From Kiritimatiellia bacterium (lineage in GTDB: Bacteria; Verrucomicrobiota; Kiritimatiellia; RFP12; UBA1067): DNA of 51,785 bases. The notes under the pieces were generated by a model. It made no database searches. It was not told the DNA's origin and saw only the letters and a program-made list of their open reading frames with translations. Positions 1 through 9,018 of the stretch are shown piece by piece (within the stretch, counting starts at the first letter, position 1; every line of letters begins with the position of its first letter). Location: NCBI GenBank assembly GCA_024405265.1, contig JAKSOZ010000010.1, forward strand, positions 1 through 51,785, written 5' to 3'. The position numbers and the translations under genes are program-made.

Positions 1-102
1 AATCTAAAGATTACCGAGCGCCTGAAGGATCAGAGTATCGAGCCGTTTTCGCTAGAGAGTACGATTGCCCCCAAATTCGCCGACACGCTGACAAGGCAAT
101 AG
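1..102 (+). CDS. C-terminal end of an unidentified protein (partial)
   Basis: An open frame enters from the left edge and stops at the TAG at 100-102, giving 33 residues that include the run PFSLESTIAPKFADTLTRQ. No family is recognisable from so short a tail. It converges with the minus-strand operon that ends at 148, leaving a 45-nt gap. It could be a chance open frame. Confidence 0.4.
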   Translation, partial: NLKITERLKDQSIEPFSLESTIAPKFADTLTRQ

Positions 103-147
103 TAGGACGCTCGCCTCGGCTCGACTTCCGCCCTCATTCACTTATCA

Positions 148-744
148 CTATAGGTAGGGGTTGGTGGATTTCTCGAAGCCGATTGAAGTGAACGCGCCAT
201 GCCCCGGAATCACGCGAGTATCATCCGGAAGCGCGGCGAGCTTTTTAAGCGACGCCATCATCGCGCTCATACTTCCGCCCGGGAAATCAGTGCGCCCGAT
301 CGAAGAGGCGAAAAGCGTATCACCCGAAAGGAGCAGCTTCTCGTCTTTCAAGTAGTAGCATACTCCCCCCGGAGTATGTCCGGGGGTTTCGATCACTTCG
401 AGAAAATCGAGCTCCCTCGCATCACGAATATTCACGGGCGCCTTGATTTTCGGATACTCGGGCGGCGCGCTATTGAGCGGGTGATTCAAGACGACGAGGT
501 CGTTCGGGTGAACGTAAACGGGAAGCTCGGGATACTCCTTCTGAAGCGTATTGATCGCGCCGACATGATCGAAGTGAGCGTGAGTCAGCAGGATTCCTTT
601 CGGGGACAGTCCCCGCGATCTCACGAGTTCGATCAGCCGCTCGCCCTCGAATCCGGGGTCGACGAAATAGACGGACGCTCCATCGATAAGGAGCGAACAG
701 TTGACCGCGTAATAACCTACTTGAATCGTTTGTACTTCCATCAT
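148..744 (-). CDS. Metallo-beta-lactamase fold hydrolase (glyoxalase II-like)
   Basis: 198 residues with the full metal-binding signature of the metallo-beta-lactamase fold: THAHFDH near residue 54, GHTPGG near 120, SGDTLF near 140 and GHG near 181. The size and the GHTPGG/SGDTLF spacing fit the short YcbL-like hydroxyacylglutathione hydrolase relatives, soluble binuclear-metal thioester or phosphodiester hydrolases. The true substrate cannot be read from the sequence. The start ATG overlaps the upstream stop (ATGA), so it is translationally coupled as the last gene of the long operon starting at 8977. A 13-bp palindrome, GGGGACAGTCCCC, lies inside the coding region at 602-614. Confidence 0.9.
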   Translation of the reverse strand: MMEVQTIQVGYYAVNCSLLIDGASVYFVDPGFEGERLIELVRSRGLSPKGILLTHAHFDHVGAINTLQKEYPELPVYVHPNDLVVLNHPLNSAPPEYPKIKAPVNIRDARELDFLEVIETPGHTPGGVCYYLKDEKLLLSGDTLFASSIGRTDFPGGSMSAMMASLKKLAALPDDTRVIPGHGAFTSIGFEKSTNPYL

Positions 745-1631
745 TTTACCGTCCCGTGGTTTTCATTCATGTTCTCGCCTAAGAGCGCGATCTTCGGATC
801 CGCCGCGGCGAAGTCCTGGATCCAACCGTTTTCGAAACCGAAGTCTTCGGCCGCCTCGACGACTTCTTCGTATTCCTCTTTCAAAACGCCGCGATTAAAA
901 GGCGGAGTCTCAAGCGCCTTGTACGCGGGCGTATACTGGCTCATAATCGAGACCGGCACCTCGTTCGAGAGTTCTGTCGCGAGAAACGCGAGATTCTCTA
1001 TCGCTTCGTCAGCATGACCGGGGAGAACGAGAATACGAACGATGAGCGATAAGGTTTGAGTGTTGAGCGATCGATTATACGCCCACTTGACCGCCGCGCG
1101 CGACGCTTCAACATAATCCTTTACGCCGCTCGCTTTTAGCGCAGTCGAGTTCTTCGAGTAGCGAAGATCGAATAATGCCGTATCGCAGAAATCCGAATAT
1201 TCCTCCAAGGTCTCGACGCGCTCGTACCCGGACGAGTTCCAAACGAACGGCAATCTTATTCCGAGATCGAAAAGCGGCTTAACCGCTTCACGAATCTGCG
1301 GCAGGTACGGCGTCGGCGAAACGAGATTCCAGTTCGAACACTTATCGTCGACGGCGAGCGAGCGAAAGATCTCGCGTAATTCCGCCGCGGATTTATCGAC
1401 GCCCTTCCCTTGCCAGCTCCAAGGCGAGTTCTGACAATAGAGGCACTTCATCGTACAACGCGAGAAGAAAATACAGCCTGAACCGTGCTCGCCTACCAAC
1501 GGCGGCTCTTCGCCGAAATGCGGCCCCCAGCGGAAGACTCGCGCTTTATCGCCTGCTCCGCAATAGCCGACTTTCCCCGCCTCGCGATTCGCGCGGCAAA
1601 GATGCGGACAGAGGTCACAACTTGAGATCAT
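741..1631 (-). CDS. Radical SAM protein, PflA/PflX-like
   Basis: 296 residues. An N-terminal cysteine-rich segment (CDLCPHLCRANR, then GYCGAG) precedes the radical SAM cluster motif CTMKCLYCQN near residue 60, which binds the 4Fe-4S/S-adenosylmethionine centre. This arrangement matches the COG1313 group, homologues of pyruvate formate-lyase activase of unknown target. No pyruvate formate-lyase gene is in the window, so the substrate is unknown. The start lies 17 nt inside the bioWF gene and the stop overlaps the next start by 4 nt, so it is an internal operon gene. Confidence 0.85.
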   Translation of the reverse strand: MISSCDLCPHLCRANREAGKVGYCGAGDKARVFRWGPHFGEEPPLVGEHGSGCIFFSRCTMKCLYCQNSPWSWQGKGVDKSAAELREIFRSLAVDDKCSNWNLVSPTPYLPQIREAVKPLFDLGIRLPFVWNSSGYERVETLEEYSDFCDTALFDLRYSKNSTALKASGVKDYVEASRAAVKWAYNRSLNTQTLSLIVRILVLPGHADEAIENLAFLATELSNEVPVSIMSQYTPAYKALETPPFNRGVLKEEYEEVVEAAEDFGFENGWIQDFAAADPKIALLGENMNENHGTVK

Positions 1632-3420
1632 CGAACTCCTTTCCGTTCAACTTCGCGGAGAGCGAAAGCCGAAGTCTCGCGGCGCCCTTCGCGACCGTCG
1701 GATAGCGAATCGCGGGAATGTAGTAGCCGCGCTCCAAGAGCTCTTTCGACTTCGCCATCGCTCTCGCTTCGTCGCCGATTATGATCGGGACGATCGCGGA
1801 CTGCGCGTTAAAGCGGCGCATGTGTTCGTGAAGACGCTCGACCAACTCCGGATGCTCTTCGAGAATCGTAAGCGCCATATCACTCGCCGCAGCACTTCCG
1901 GGATTATAGGCAGTCGAGAAAATGAAGCTTCTCGCCTTATTGCGAAGATAGTCGACCAAGACTTTACTACCCGCGACGTATCCGCCTTCCGAGCCGAGCG
2001 CTTTCGATAGCGTGCCGAGCATAACGTCCGGATGAGCCGAGCCGAAGTGTTCGCAGATTCCGCGACCCGTCGCCCCGAGTACGCCCGTCGAGTGAGCTTC
2101 ATCGATCATCGACATCGCTCCACCTTCACGGCAAACTTCAAGAAAGCGCGGCAAATCAAGTACGTCGCCATCCATCGAAAAGACGGCATCCGAAACCGCG
2201 AGCTTACGACGACGAGGGCCGGCCGCCTTTATCTTCGCTTTCAAGTCGTTCATGTCGTTATGTCGATAAACGAAGATGTCGGCTTTCGAGAGTCGGCAAC
2301 CATCAATGATGCTCGCGTGATTGAGCTCATCGGAAAAGACGGCGTCGCCCGGCTTGACGAGCGCCGAGATCGTCCCCACGTTCGCCATATAGCCGGTCGC
2401 GAAAGTAATCGCCGCCTCCGTTCCCTTAAAACGAGCGAGGTGTTCTTCGAGGCGAACATGAGCGCGCTTCGTTCCGGTCAAAAGTCGTGCCGCGCCCGCG
2501 CCCGCGCCTTCTTCTTCGATCGCCTTGATCGCCGCAGCTTTCAGCCGAGGATCATTCGCGAGCCCGAGATAATCGTTCGAGCCCAAGTCGACGACGTTCT
2601 CGAAGACTTTCGTTTCGCGCCAGAGCCCCGCGTCCTTAATCGCCCTAAGCTCATCCTCGAGCGAAACCGATCCTTCTACTCGTTCCCCTAACCCAACGAC
2701 ATCGGTTACCAGCACCGGTGTCTTTTCAAGGAACTCGATTGTCTTCGCGACTTCTTCTCTAGGCCCGCGATAAAGGAAGATACGCCCACCCGCGCCATCG
2801 CCTTTCTCTTTAAGCGAAGTGATTCGTTGATAACCGAGGCGCTTCGAAGCGACGTAGCCGGTCACGTAATCGGGATCGTCGGACATGCAAATCTCGGCGA
2901 TTATCCCCGGCGCATTCGCGACCTTCGTCGCCAATACGATCGCCTCAAGGTAGTGATCCTTAACACCAACGCCTCGCTCTACACCTACACCTTGACCTTG
3001 ACTCTCCCTATCCATATACGTCGCACGAATGCCGCGCATTGGGTCAGGCTCGAGACGCTGAAGCGTATCCGCATCGACGAGCATCGCACCGCGCATCGAG
3101 TAGGTAGACTTGAATAGTTCAAGAAGCTTGTCGATGTGCTCGACTCCGTCGGACTTAAGAAGATCCGCCGCGATTCGCCAACCTTCTTCCGGACTCTTCG
3201 CTTCGTTTGTCGTGACCTTAAGCGCCGAGAGCTTACGCGGAGCATTAACCGCTTCGACTTTAACGTTAATGAAGTCCGGCTTACCCTTCGAGTGATTAAG
3301 CGCACGCTCGACCATAGCTTTCGCCACAGTCGAGACTTCGCTTTCTTCCACAATGCGCTCAGCGCCGGAGACGTGCGAGAGCCCTTCCGACGCTCGCATC
3401 TTTAGAGAGAAGAGCGACAT
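1615..3420 (-). CDS. bioWF: BioW-BioF fusion: 6-carboxyhexanoate-CoA ligase plus 8-amino-7-oxononanoate synthase
   Basis: 601 residues carrying two biotin enzymes. Residues 1 to about 245 match BioW (pimeloyl-CoA synthetase): SLKMRASE, HVSGAERIV, SKGKPDFINVK, MRGAM and SDDPDYVTGYVASKRLGYQR. Residues about 260-601 are BioF, a PLP alpha-oxoamine synthase: DLGSNDYLGLA, ATGYMAN, DEAHSTGVLG and the PLP lysine in GTLSKALG (K473). Together they would convert pimelate to pimeloyl-CoA and then to 7-keto-8-aminopelargonate, with possible channelling. The BioF half looks about a dozen residues short before the IVPIIIGD strand and ends abruptly. Fused BioWF proteins have, to my knowledge, been annotated in a few other bacteria. 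No bioA, bioB or bioD is in the window. The ATG abuts the coaC stop. Confidence 0.9.
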   Translation of the reverse strand: MSLFSLKMRASEGLSHVSGAERIVEESEVSTVAKAMVERALNHSKGKPDFINVKVEAVNAPRKLSALKVTTNEAKSPEEGWRIAADLLKSDGVEHIDKLLELFKSTYSMRGAMLVDADTLQRLEPDPMRGIRATYMDRESQGQGVGVERGVGVKDHYLEAIVLATKVANAPGIIAEICMSDDPDYVTGYVASKRLGYQRITSLKEKGDGAGGRIFLYRGPREEVAKTIEFLEKTPVLVTDVVGLGERVEGSVSLEDELRAIKDAGLWRETKVFENVVDLGSNDYLGLANDPRLKAAAIKAIEEEGAGAGAARLLTGTKRAHVRLEEHLARFKGTEAAITFATGYMANVGTISALVKPGDAVFSDELNHASIIDGCRLSKADIFVYRHNDMNDLKAKIKAAGPRRRKLAVSDAVFSMDGDVLDLPRFLEVCREGGAMSMIDEAHSTGVLGATGRGICEHFGSAHPDVMLGTLSKALGSEGGYVAGSKVLVDYLRNKARSFIFSTAYNPGSAAASDMALTILEEHPELVERLHEHMRRFNAQSAIVPIIIGDEARAMAKSKELLERGYYIPAIRYPTVAKGAARLRLSLSAKLNGKEFDDLKL

Positions 3421-3945
3421 TTAAGAATTGATGGCGTTGAAGACTTCTTCGGCCTCGGGCATGCGGCCCTTACCGCTCACGCCGCAGGCGAGCTCGCCGA
3501 TAGTAGGTTCGATGATCTTGATACCGCGAGCTTTCAGCGCGGCGATATTTTCCTGAGTGACCGGGTTCTCCCACATTCCCGTATTCATCACGGGGCAGAC
3601 GACGATCGGCGCTTTCGTCGCAAGCAAAGTCGCGGAAAGAAGATCGTCGGCGAGTCCATAGCGGATCTTCGCGATGATGTTCGCGGTAGCGGGACAAACG
3701 ACTACGAGATCAGGCGCTTCCGCGAGCGAGATATGCTCGGGCTTCCAAGACACGGGCGGCGCGAATTGGTCGACGTAAACGGGATTCTTCGAGAGCGTCC
3801 GGAAAGTAAGCGGCGTCACGAACTCGGTCGCTGCCTTCGTCATCACTACCTGAACCTCATCGCCCGCCTTAACGAAAAGGCGCACGAGTTCACAAGCTTT
3901 ATACGCGGCAATCGAGCCGGTGACTCCGAGTAATATCTTCTTCAT
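3421..3945 (-). CDS. coaC: Phosphopantothenoylcysteine decarboxylase domain (CoaC), standalone
   Basis: 174 residues of HFCD flavoprotein: GVTGSIAAYKACELVR at the N-terminus, the substrate-proximal PVMNTGMWENPVTQEN and the conserved cysteine region ELACGVSGKGRMPE. It would bind FMN and decarboxylate 4'-phosphopantothenoylcysteine in coenzyme A synthesis. In most bacteria this is the N-terminal half of a roughly 400-residue CoaBC; here the CoaB synthetase half is absent and must be encoded elsewhere. Placement directly before bioWF, a CoA-consuming step, may be functional or coincidental. The start overlaps the ispF stop (ATGA). Confidence 0.88.
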   Translation of the reverse strand: MKKILLGVTGSIAAYKACELVRLFVKAGDEVQVVMTKAATEFVTPLTFRTLSKNPVYVDQFAPPVSWKPEHISLAEAPDLVVVCPATANIIAKIRYGLADDLLSATLLATKAPIVVCPVMNTGMWENPVTQENIAALKARGIKIIEPTIGELACGVSGKGRMPEAEEVFNAINS

Positions 3946-4421
3946 TTCGTTTCCTCCAATAATGAGACGGCATGCGCGACGATGCCCTTACCGGCGCCGA
4001 CGTCATCCATCTTTTCGTTCGTCTTACCCTTAACGCTTACGCGCGAAATATCCACCTTCAGAAGTTCGGCAAGGCGCGCTCTGATCGCTTCCACCTTAGG
4101 CCGCAACTTCGGTCTTTCGCAAATCACAGTCGCGTCCAAGTTCCCGAGCTTGTAGCCCGCCTCTTCGATTTCCTCGACGACCGCCGCGAGGAGCTTAGCG
4201 GAGTCGGCTCCTTTCCACTTCGCGTCCGTGTCGGGAAAGTGAGAGCCGATATCACCTAACGCCGCGGCGCCCAAGAGCGAATCGATTACCGCGTGCAATA
4301 AGACGTCCGCGTCGCTGTGACCTTTAAGCCCTATCTCGCCTTCGAAATAAACGCCCCCCAAGAAGAGCTTACGCCCTTCCTGAAAGACATGCGAGTCATA
4401 TCCGTAACCAATTCTCATCAT
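3942..4421 (-). CDS. ispF: 2-C-methyl-D-erythritol 2,4-cyclodiphosphate synthase
   Basis: About 160 residues, normal IspF length. The zinc ligands are in GYDSH at the start and in GHSDADVLLHAVIDSLLGAAALGDIG; the C-terminal part carries KGKTNEKM. It forms MEcPP in the non-mevalonate isoprenoid pathway. I choose the ATG at 4421: it makes an ATGA overlap with the permease stop and has a GAGG Shine-Dalgarno 5 nt upstream. The next codon is also ATG (4418). A longer frame opens at 4436 but has no support. No ispD lies next to it, although the two are often adjacent or fused. Confidence 0.95.
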   Translation of the reverse strand: MMRIGYGYDSHVFQEGRKLFLGGVYFEGEIGLKGHSDADVLLHAVIDSLLGAAALGDIGSHFPDTDAKWKGADSAKLLAAVVEEIEEAGYKLGNLDATVICERPKLRPKVEAIRARLAELLKVDISRVSVKGKTNEKMDDVGAGKGIVAHAVSLLEETK

Positions 4422-5644
4422 TCGTACCTCAAGCAATCGATCGGGTTAAGTTTGGAAGCCCTGAACGCGGGATAGAAACCGAAAAACATTCCGACGAACG
4501 CGGAGAACGCGAAAGCGCCGATCGCGCTCCCGGTCTCGACGACGATCGGCCAATGATTGACCGCTCCGATAGTTTCAGCGGTAGCGACTCCGAGCGCGAC
4601 ACCGATCGCTCCGCCGACCGTCGAGAGTACCATCGCCTCCAGAATGAACTGCGTCAAGATCATGAACGGCGTCGCGCCGATCGCCATTCTTAAACCGATC
4701 TCTTTAATACGCTCCGTAACCGAGACGAGCATGATGTTCATGATGCCGATACCGCCGACTAAAAGCGAGATCGCCGCGACCGCCGCGAGTAGGACTGTCA
4801 TCAAGCTCGATACGGATCCGATAGTGTTCATGATCTCGGTAGTGTCGCGAGTTTCGAAGTCATCATCCTGATAGTCGGCCAGCTTATGACGCTGACGAAG
4901 GAGAAGCGTGATCTCGCGCTTCGCTTCTTCGAGGTCGTCCATATTATGAAGCGAGAGATTCATCATATTGATGTTGTTGAACGCGCTACCCTGAAGAACT
5001 CTCAGGACCGTCGTGTACGGAGCCATAACCGTATCGTCTTGATCCTGACCCCAACCGTTCGCGCCCTTCGAAGCCATGACACCGATGATCTTGAAAGGCA
5101 TATTCTTGATTCGAAGCGTCTGACCGACGGGATCCTCACCCGGGAACATATTAGCTACGATCGTCGTTCCGATCACGCAGACTCGCTGAGCCTGGCGCTC
5201 TTCGACTTCATTGAAGAAGCGACCATCCTTCACGTCCCAGTTTCTCACCTCAGGGTAATCGACGCCTACACCGGAGACGCGCGTCGACCAATTCTTGTCC
5301 TGACGAACGAGCTGGCCGTTCGCGTTAACCGTCGGCGAAGCAGCCGCGACCAAATGGAAGAGCTCTTCCTTAATCGCCTTCACATCGTCCGCAGTCATCG
5401 TCTGACCTCCGCCGAGACCTTGGTGAACTACGCCGGTCTGCTTGCGATCCGGGAAGACCATAACGAGATTATTGCCCATCGACGAAATCTGTTGAACCAT
5501 CATCGTCGAAGCGCCTTTACCGATCGCAAGGACCGCGATAACCGCCGCGATGCCGACGATAATTCCGAGGCAAGTAAGTAAGCTTCGCGTCTTGTTGCGA
5601 AGGATCGCGAGAATCGCCACTTTGAATATCATCGCGAAGCTCAT
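4418..5644 (-). CDS. MacB-type ABC transporter permease
   Basis: 408 residues with the FtsX/MacB topology: one N-terminal membrane helix (about residues 10-40, IVGIAAVIAVLAIG), a large periplasmic core domain, then three C-terminal helices, the first containing LLVGGIGIMNIMLVSVTERIKEIGLRMAIGA, a hallmark of the family. It would couple ATP hydrolysis to periplasmic mechanotransmission toward the outer-membrane channel. Stop and start overlap both neighbours by 4 nt. Substrate (macrolide, peptide, lipid or toxin) cannot be read from the sequence. Confidence 0.93.
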   Translation of the reverse strand: MSFAMIFKVAILAILRNKTRSLLTCLGIIVGIAAVIAVLAIGKGASTMMVQQISSMGNNLVMVFPDRKQTGVVHQGLGGGQTMTADDVKAIKEELFHLVAAASPTVNANGQLVRQDKNWSTRVSGVGVDYPEVRNWDVKDGRFFNEVEERQAQRVCVIGTTIVANMFPGEDPVGQTLRIKNMPFKIIGVMASKGANGWGQDQDDTVMAPYTTVLRVLQGSAFNNINMMNLSLHNMDDLEEAKREITLLLRQRHKLADYQDDDFETRDTTEIMNTIGSVSSLMTVLLAAVAAISLLVGGIGIMNIMLVSVTERIKEIGLRMAIGATPFMILTQFILEAMVLSTVGGAIGVALGVATAETIGAVNHWPIVVETGSAIGAFAFSAFVGMFFGFYPAFRASKLNPIDCLRYE

Positions 5645-6327
5645 CGGCGCTCGTCCTTCACTAACTTACCGTCTTTCATCACAAGGCGACGCTTCGCATA
5701 CGCGGCGATGTCGTCTTCATGAGTGACCATAACGATCGTGATGCCCTCGTTCGAAAGCTCGGTAAAAAGCTGCATGATTTCAATCGAGCTCTTCGTGTCG
5801 AGGTTGCCGGTCGGTTCATCGGCGAAAAGAACGGGCGGCTCATTCATCAGCGCGCGAGCTATCGCGACGCGCTGCTGCTGTCCGCCCGACATCTGCGCGG
5901 GAGTATGCTTTATGCGACCGCCGAGGCCGACGCGCTTCAAAAGTTCGATCGCGCGTTTATGACGCTCCTTGCGCGAAAGGCGTCCCATATAGAGATCGGG
6001 AAGTTCGACCTGCTCAAGCGCGGTAGTGCGCGGAAGAAGATTGAAGTTCTGGAAAACGAAGCCGAGTTTCTTATTGCGAATGATCGCGAGCTCCTTACGC
6101 GAGCGACGCGCGACTTCTATGCCGTCGAGAAGATACGAACCTTCGCTCGGCGTATCGAGACAGCCGAGGATGTTGAGCATCGTCGACTTACCCGAACCCG
6201 ACGCACCCATAATCGCGACGAACTCCCCTTCGTCGATCGAAACCGAAACCCCGTCGAGAGCGTGGACCGGTTCCTCGCCCTGCGCGTAGATCTTCTTGAG
6301 ATCTCGGATTTCGATTAAGTGACTCAC
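5641..6327 (-). CDS. MacB/LolD-type ABC transporter ATPase
   Basis: 228 residues, one complete nucleotide-binding domain: Walker [11 protein letters not shown]-loop FVFQNFNLL, signature MSGGQQQR, Walker B VLFADEPT and the D-loop GNLDTKSS, then the switch histidine in MVTHE. In E. coli MacB this domain is fused to the permease; here they are separate, coupled genes. It energises the neighbouring permease on the cytoplasmic face. Confidence 0.95.
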   Translation of the reverse strand: MSHLIEIRDLKKIYAQGEEPVHALDGVSVSIDEGEFVAIMGASGSGKSTMLNILGCLDTPSEGSYLLDGIEVARRSRKELAIIRNKKLGFVFQNFNLLPRTTALEQVELPDLYMGRLSRKERHKRAIELLKRVGLGGRIKHTPAQMSGGQQQRVAIARALMNEPPVLFADEPTGNLDTKSSIEIMQLFTELSNEGITIVMVTHEDDIAAYAKRRLVMKDGKLVKDERR

Positions 6328-7553
6328 TGTTTCGGAGCGGGTGCGGTACCGCGATTCTTGTTATGTTGAGGAGGTTTGGGCATGAAAGGATTGCTCGTCT
6401 CTTTCGCGGCTTTCGCCGCGCCGGCCGTCTGATATCCGATCGCGACTTCGCAGCCTTCCAAATCGTCGGCGTTCAAAATCTGCGTGAAGGACGCGTCCGC
6501 GACTCCGGCTTCGATCGCTCTCGCTTCGATATCGCCGTCCTTCATAAGCCAAACCTTCTTCCCCTTAAGTTCCGTCACCTTATCGGACGGACGGAAGCGA
6601 AACGCCGCGGAAGTTACGGCGAGCGTATCATCGGCGCGGTCGGTTTCGATCGTAATCGTCGTGGTCATGCCGGGGAAAAGCTTCTCGCCGGGATTCGCGG
6701 CCTCGACGATAATCGGATAGGTGACGACGTTGTTGGTAGTAGTCGCGGAGATACGGACCTGTTTCACGACACCCTCGAACTTATCGCGATAAGCGTCGGC
6801 GGTAAAGGTCACGCGCTGGCCCTCATGAATCGAACCGACATCCGCCTCGGGAACGTTCGCCTCTACCCAAATCGTTTTCAAGTCTTCGGCGATCTTAAGG
6901 AGCGGCACCGCGTTCATCGACGAAACTACCGTCTGACCTTCATCGACCGAACGCGTGATCACGACTCCGTCGACCGGCGACTTGATCGTACAATAGCCTA
7001 AATCCGCCTCGGCTTTCTGAGAAGAAGCGCGAGCTTGTTCGACCGACGACTCCGCGCTTTTCAAATTCGCTTTCGCCTGCTCGACAGCGGCCTTCGCACG
7101 ATCGAGAACTTCCGTCGCCGCGTCCAAGTCGGCGGCCGAAGCGAGCGACTTCTCCGCCAGCGTGGACTTTCGCGCGAAAGTCTTCTCAGCCAGAATGAGT
7201 TCGGCCTGCGCCGAAGCGAGTGCCGCTTTTCTCACCTCGACATTCGCCTCGGCGACATGGAGCTGAGCGACGGCGCTCTTGTAGTTAGCCTCGTAAACGA
7301 GCGGATCGATCAAGGCGACGACTTGACCGTTGGTGACGACCGAGTTGTAGTCGACGAAAAGTTTGATGACGCGGCCATTGACCTGAGCGCCGACTTCGAC
7401 CTTCTTGATCGGAGTGACGGTACCCGTAGCTTCGACGGTCGAGACGATATCCGTGCGAACGATCTTCGCAGTACGATACTGCGGCTTTTGTTCTTCACGC
7501 GCGCAACCGACGACCAGCGCCAGCGCGGCAAAACCGATAAAAACGTTTCTCAT
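6324..7553 (-). CDS. Periplasmic adaptor (MacA/HlyD family) lipoprotein
   Basis: 409 residues. The signal sequence ends with VVGC, a lipobox with Cys17, so the adaptor is probably lipid-anchored. It has the split lipoyl/barrel-sandwich halves (EVGAQVNGRVIKL near residue 50 and GYCTIKSPVDGVV near 190) around a long alpha-hairpin rich in A, E and K (residues about 85-185), then a beta-barrel and C-terminal membrane-proximal domain. It would bridge the MacB-type permease to the TolC-type channel. The tail is Pro/Lys-rich. Confidence 0.93.
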   Translation of the reverse strand: MRNVFIGFAALALVVGCAREEQKPQYRTAKIVRTDIVSTVEATGTVTPIKKVEVGAQVNGRVIKLFVDYNSVVTNGQVVALIDPLVYEANYKSAVAQLHVAEANVEVRKAALASAQAELILAEKTFARKSTLAEKSLASAADLDAATEVLDRAKAAVEQAKANLKSAESSVEQARASSQKAEADLGYCTIKSPVDGVVITRSVDEGQTVVSSMNAVPLLKIAEDLKTIWVEANVPEADVGSIHEGQRVTFTADAYRDKFEGVVKQVRISATTTNNVVTYPIIVEAANPGEKLFPGMTTTITIETDRADDTLAVTSAAFRFRPSDKVTELKGKKVWLMKDGDIEARAIEAGVADASFTQILNADDLEGCEVAIGYQTAGAAKAAKETSNPFMPKPPQHNKNRGTAPAPKQ

Positions 7554-8977
7554 TTCGCTTCCTCCTTATTCGAGACGTATTCGGGGAGCATTCCGATAAG
7601 TCGAAAAATCTTCGACTCCGCCCTTTGTCCGCGGTAGTACGCCTTGACGCGAGTACCGAGCGCCGTTTCATGATCCACGACCGAGTCGTTGAAGTCGACC
7701 TGGCTCAAATCTCCGACGTTATATCTCTCCTCCGCGAGAATCAAATACGCCTGCGCATTGTTGACGCTTTCTTCACTCGTCTCGTAAGCGACGCGCGCGT
7801 TATCACGTTCGGCTACCGCGAGCGAGATCGCGAGCGAAAGCTCATGTTCCGTACGATCGACATCAGAAGCGGCGCTCTTCATTGCGACGACCGCGCGGTC
7901 AACCGCCGTCGTCTTCCTGAAGCCGCTGAAGAGATTCTGGCTCGCCCCGACTCCCCACTTCCACCACCACAACGGATCGGAGAAGTTAAGCGACGCGTTA
8001 AGCGAAAGCGACGGCTTCAAATCGGCGACAGCGTAATCGACTTCATCGCTCGCCGCTCTAAGACGAGCGCGGGCGATTCTGATCGCGGGATAGTTCGCGC
8101 AGCCGAGCTCGAACCCTTCCTCCGTCGTCATCGTCGTTTCGTTAAAAGCGCCGACGTAACGGTAGAAGTCGCTTTCGTTTTCATCGACTACATCGGTCCA
8201 GCGCGCCTGATCCGCGGCGATTCCGAGCGCCGCCAGAATCTTCGCTCCGCTCGTCTCGACTTGATTCTCCGCCGCGACCACCTTGTCTTTCGCTTCGCTC
8301 AAATCAAGCGCCGCTTTAGTGACGTCGAGCTTCAGACTCTCGCCGGCCTCGTATCGTTTCTCGGCTCGCTCCAAGTGAAGCTTCAGCTTTTCTTCCGACG
8401 CTTTCGCAACCGCGAGCAAAGTCCTCGCCTCGCGCAAATCGAAATACGCTTCGGTCACTTCTTCGAACACGTCGTACCTCGCCGAAGCGAGCGCCACTTC
8501 CGCCGCGATAACGTTCTCGGCCGCCGCTTTCAGTTTCGCGTCGTGACGGCCGAAATCATATACGAGCAAATCGAGCGAAACCGCCGCGCCGAGCTTACCG
8601 CGTTCGAGCTTACCATCGAAATCTTTCGCGTGGGCGGGCGCGGAACTCTCGCCATAAGAAGCGCTAAGTCCGACTTTCGGAGCGGTCCAAGGCGTAGACG
8701 AAATAAGCGGCGCATCCGCTCGAAGCGCCTTCATCGCGAGGTGAGCATCTTGTACGTTCAAAGCGGCCTTAGTCAAAGTCTCGCGATGGTCCAAAGCATA
8801 AGCGACCAACTCTTCCAAGGAAGAGCCTACGAGGTTCACCTTTTCGTCGAGGATCGTCGCCGCCTTGTCTTCCGAACATTTATCGGCGAGAGCTTCCTGA
8901 GCTTCTCTCGCCTCTTTGATCGTCGAGCATCCAAGCGCGAACATCGCCGCTAGGGCGAATAAGCTATTCAACTTCAT
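7550..8977 (-). CDS. TolC-family outer-membrane efflux lipoprotein
   Basis: About 475 residues, with two long helical repeats typical of the outer membrane efflux protein family (for example EEVTEAYFDLREARTLLAVAKASEEKLKLHLERAEKRYEAGESL and its second-half counterpart ending EERYNVGDLSQVDF). The N-terminus is a lipoprotein signal, FALGC with Cys17. I choose the second ATG (8977) rather than 8983 because a TGGTAGAAT extended -10 ends exactly 6 nt before it, placing the expected transcription start on the A of this ATG. First gene of the nine-gene operon. Confidence 0.92.
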   Translation of the reverse strand: MKLNSLFALAAMFALGCSTIKEAREAQEALADKCSEDKAATILDEKVNLVGSSLEELVAYALDHRETLTKAALNVQDAHLAMKALRADAPLISSTPWTAPKVGLSASYGESSAPAHAKDFDGKLERGKLGAAVSLDLLVYDFGRHDAKLKAAAENVIAAEVALASARYDVFEEVTEAYFDLREARTLLAVAKASEEKLKLHLERAEKRYEAGESLKLDVTKAALDLSEAKDKVVAAENQVETSGAKILAALGIAADQARWTDVVDENESDFYRYVGAFNETTMTTEEGFELGCANYPAIRIARARLRAASDEVDYAVADLKPSLSLNASLNFSDPLWWWKWGVGASQNLFSGFRKTTAVDRAVVAMKSAASDVDRTEHELSLAISLAVAERDNARVAYETSEESVNNAQAYLILAEERYNVGDLSQVDFNDSVVDHETALGTRVKAYYRGQRAESKIFRLIGMLPEYVSNKEEAK

Positions 8978-8983
8978 GTTCAT

Positions 8984-8994
8984 ATTCTACCAAA
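8984..8994 (-). promoter_or_regulatory. Promoter of the efflux/biotin operon, leaderless start
   Basis: On the minus strand TTTGGTAGAAT, an extended -10 hexamer (TAGAAT at 8989-8984), is followed by 6 nt and then the ATG at 8977. Transcription would begin on or beside the start codon, so no Shine-Dalgarno leader is possible. Confidence 0.6.
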
Positions 8995-9018
8995 TAAGAA
9001 CGCAGGTCGAAAGCGAAA

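Noticed and set aside
7625-8953. 442-codon plus-strand frame opposite tolC
   Set aside because: Shadow of the TolC-family gene; no motif and no promoter.
148-9000. A dedicated biotin or CoA operon
   Set aside because: Only bioWF and coaC are present among pump, ispF and other genes; co-location looks like a packed housekeeping operon.
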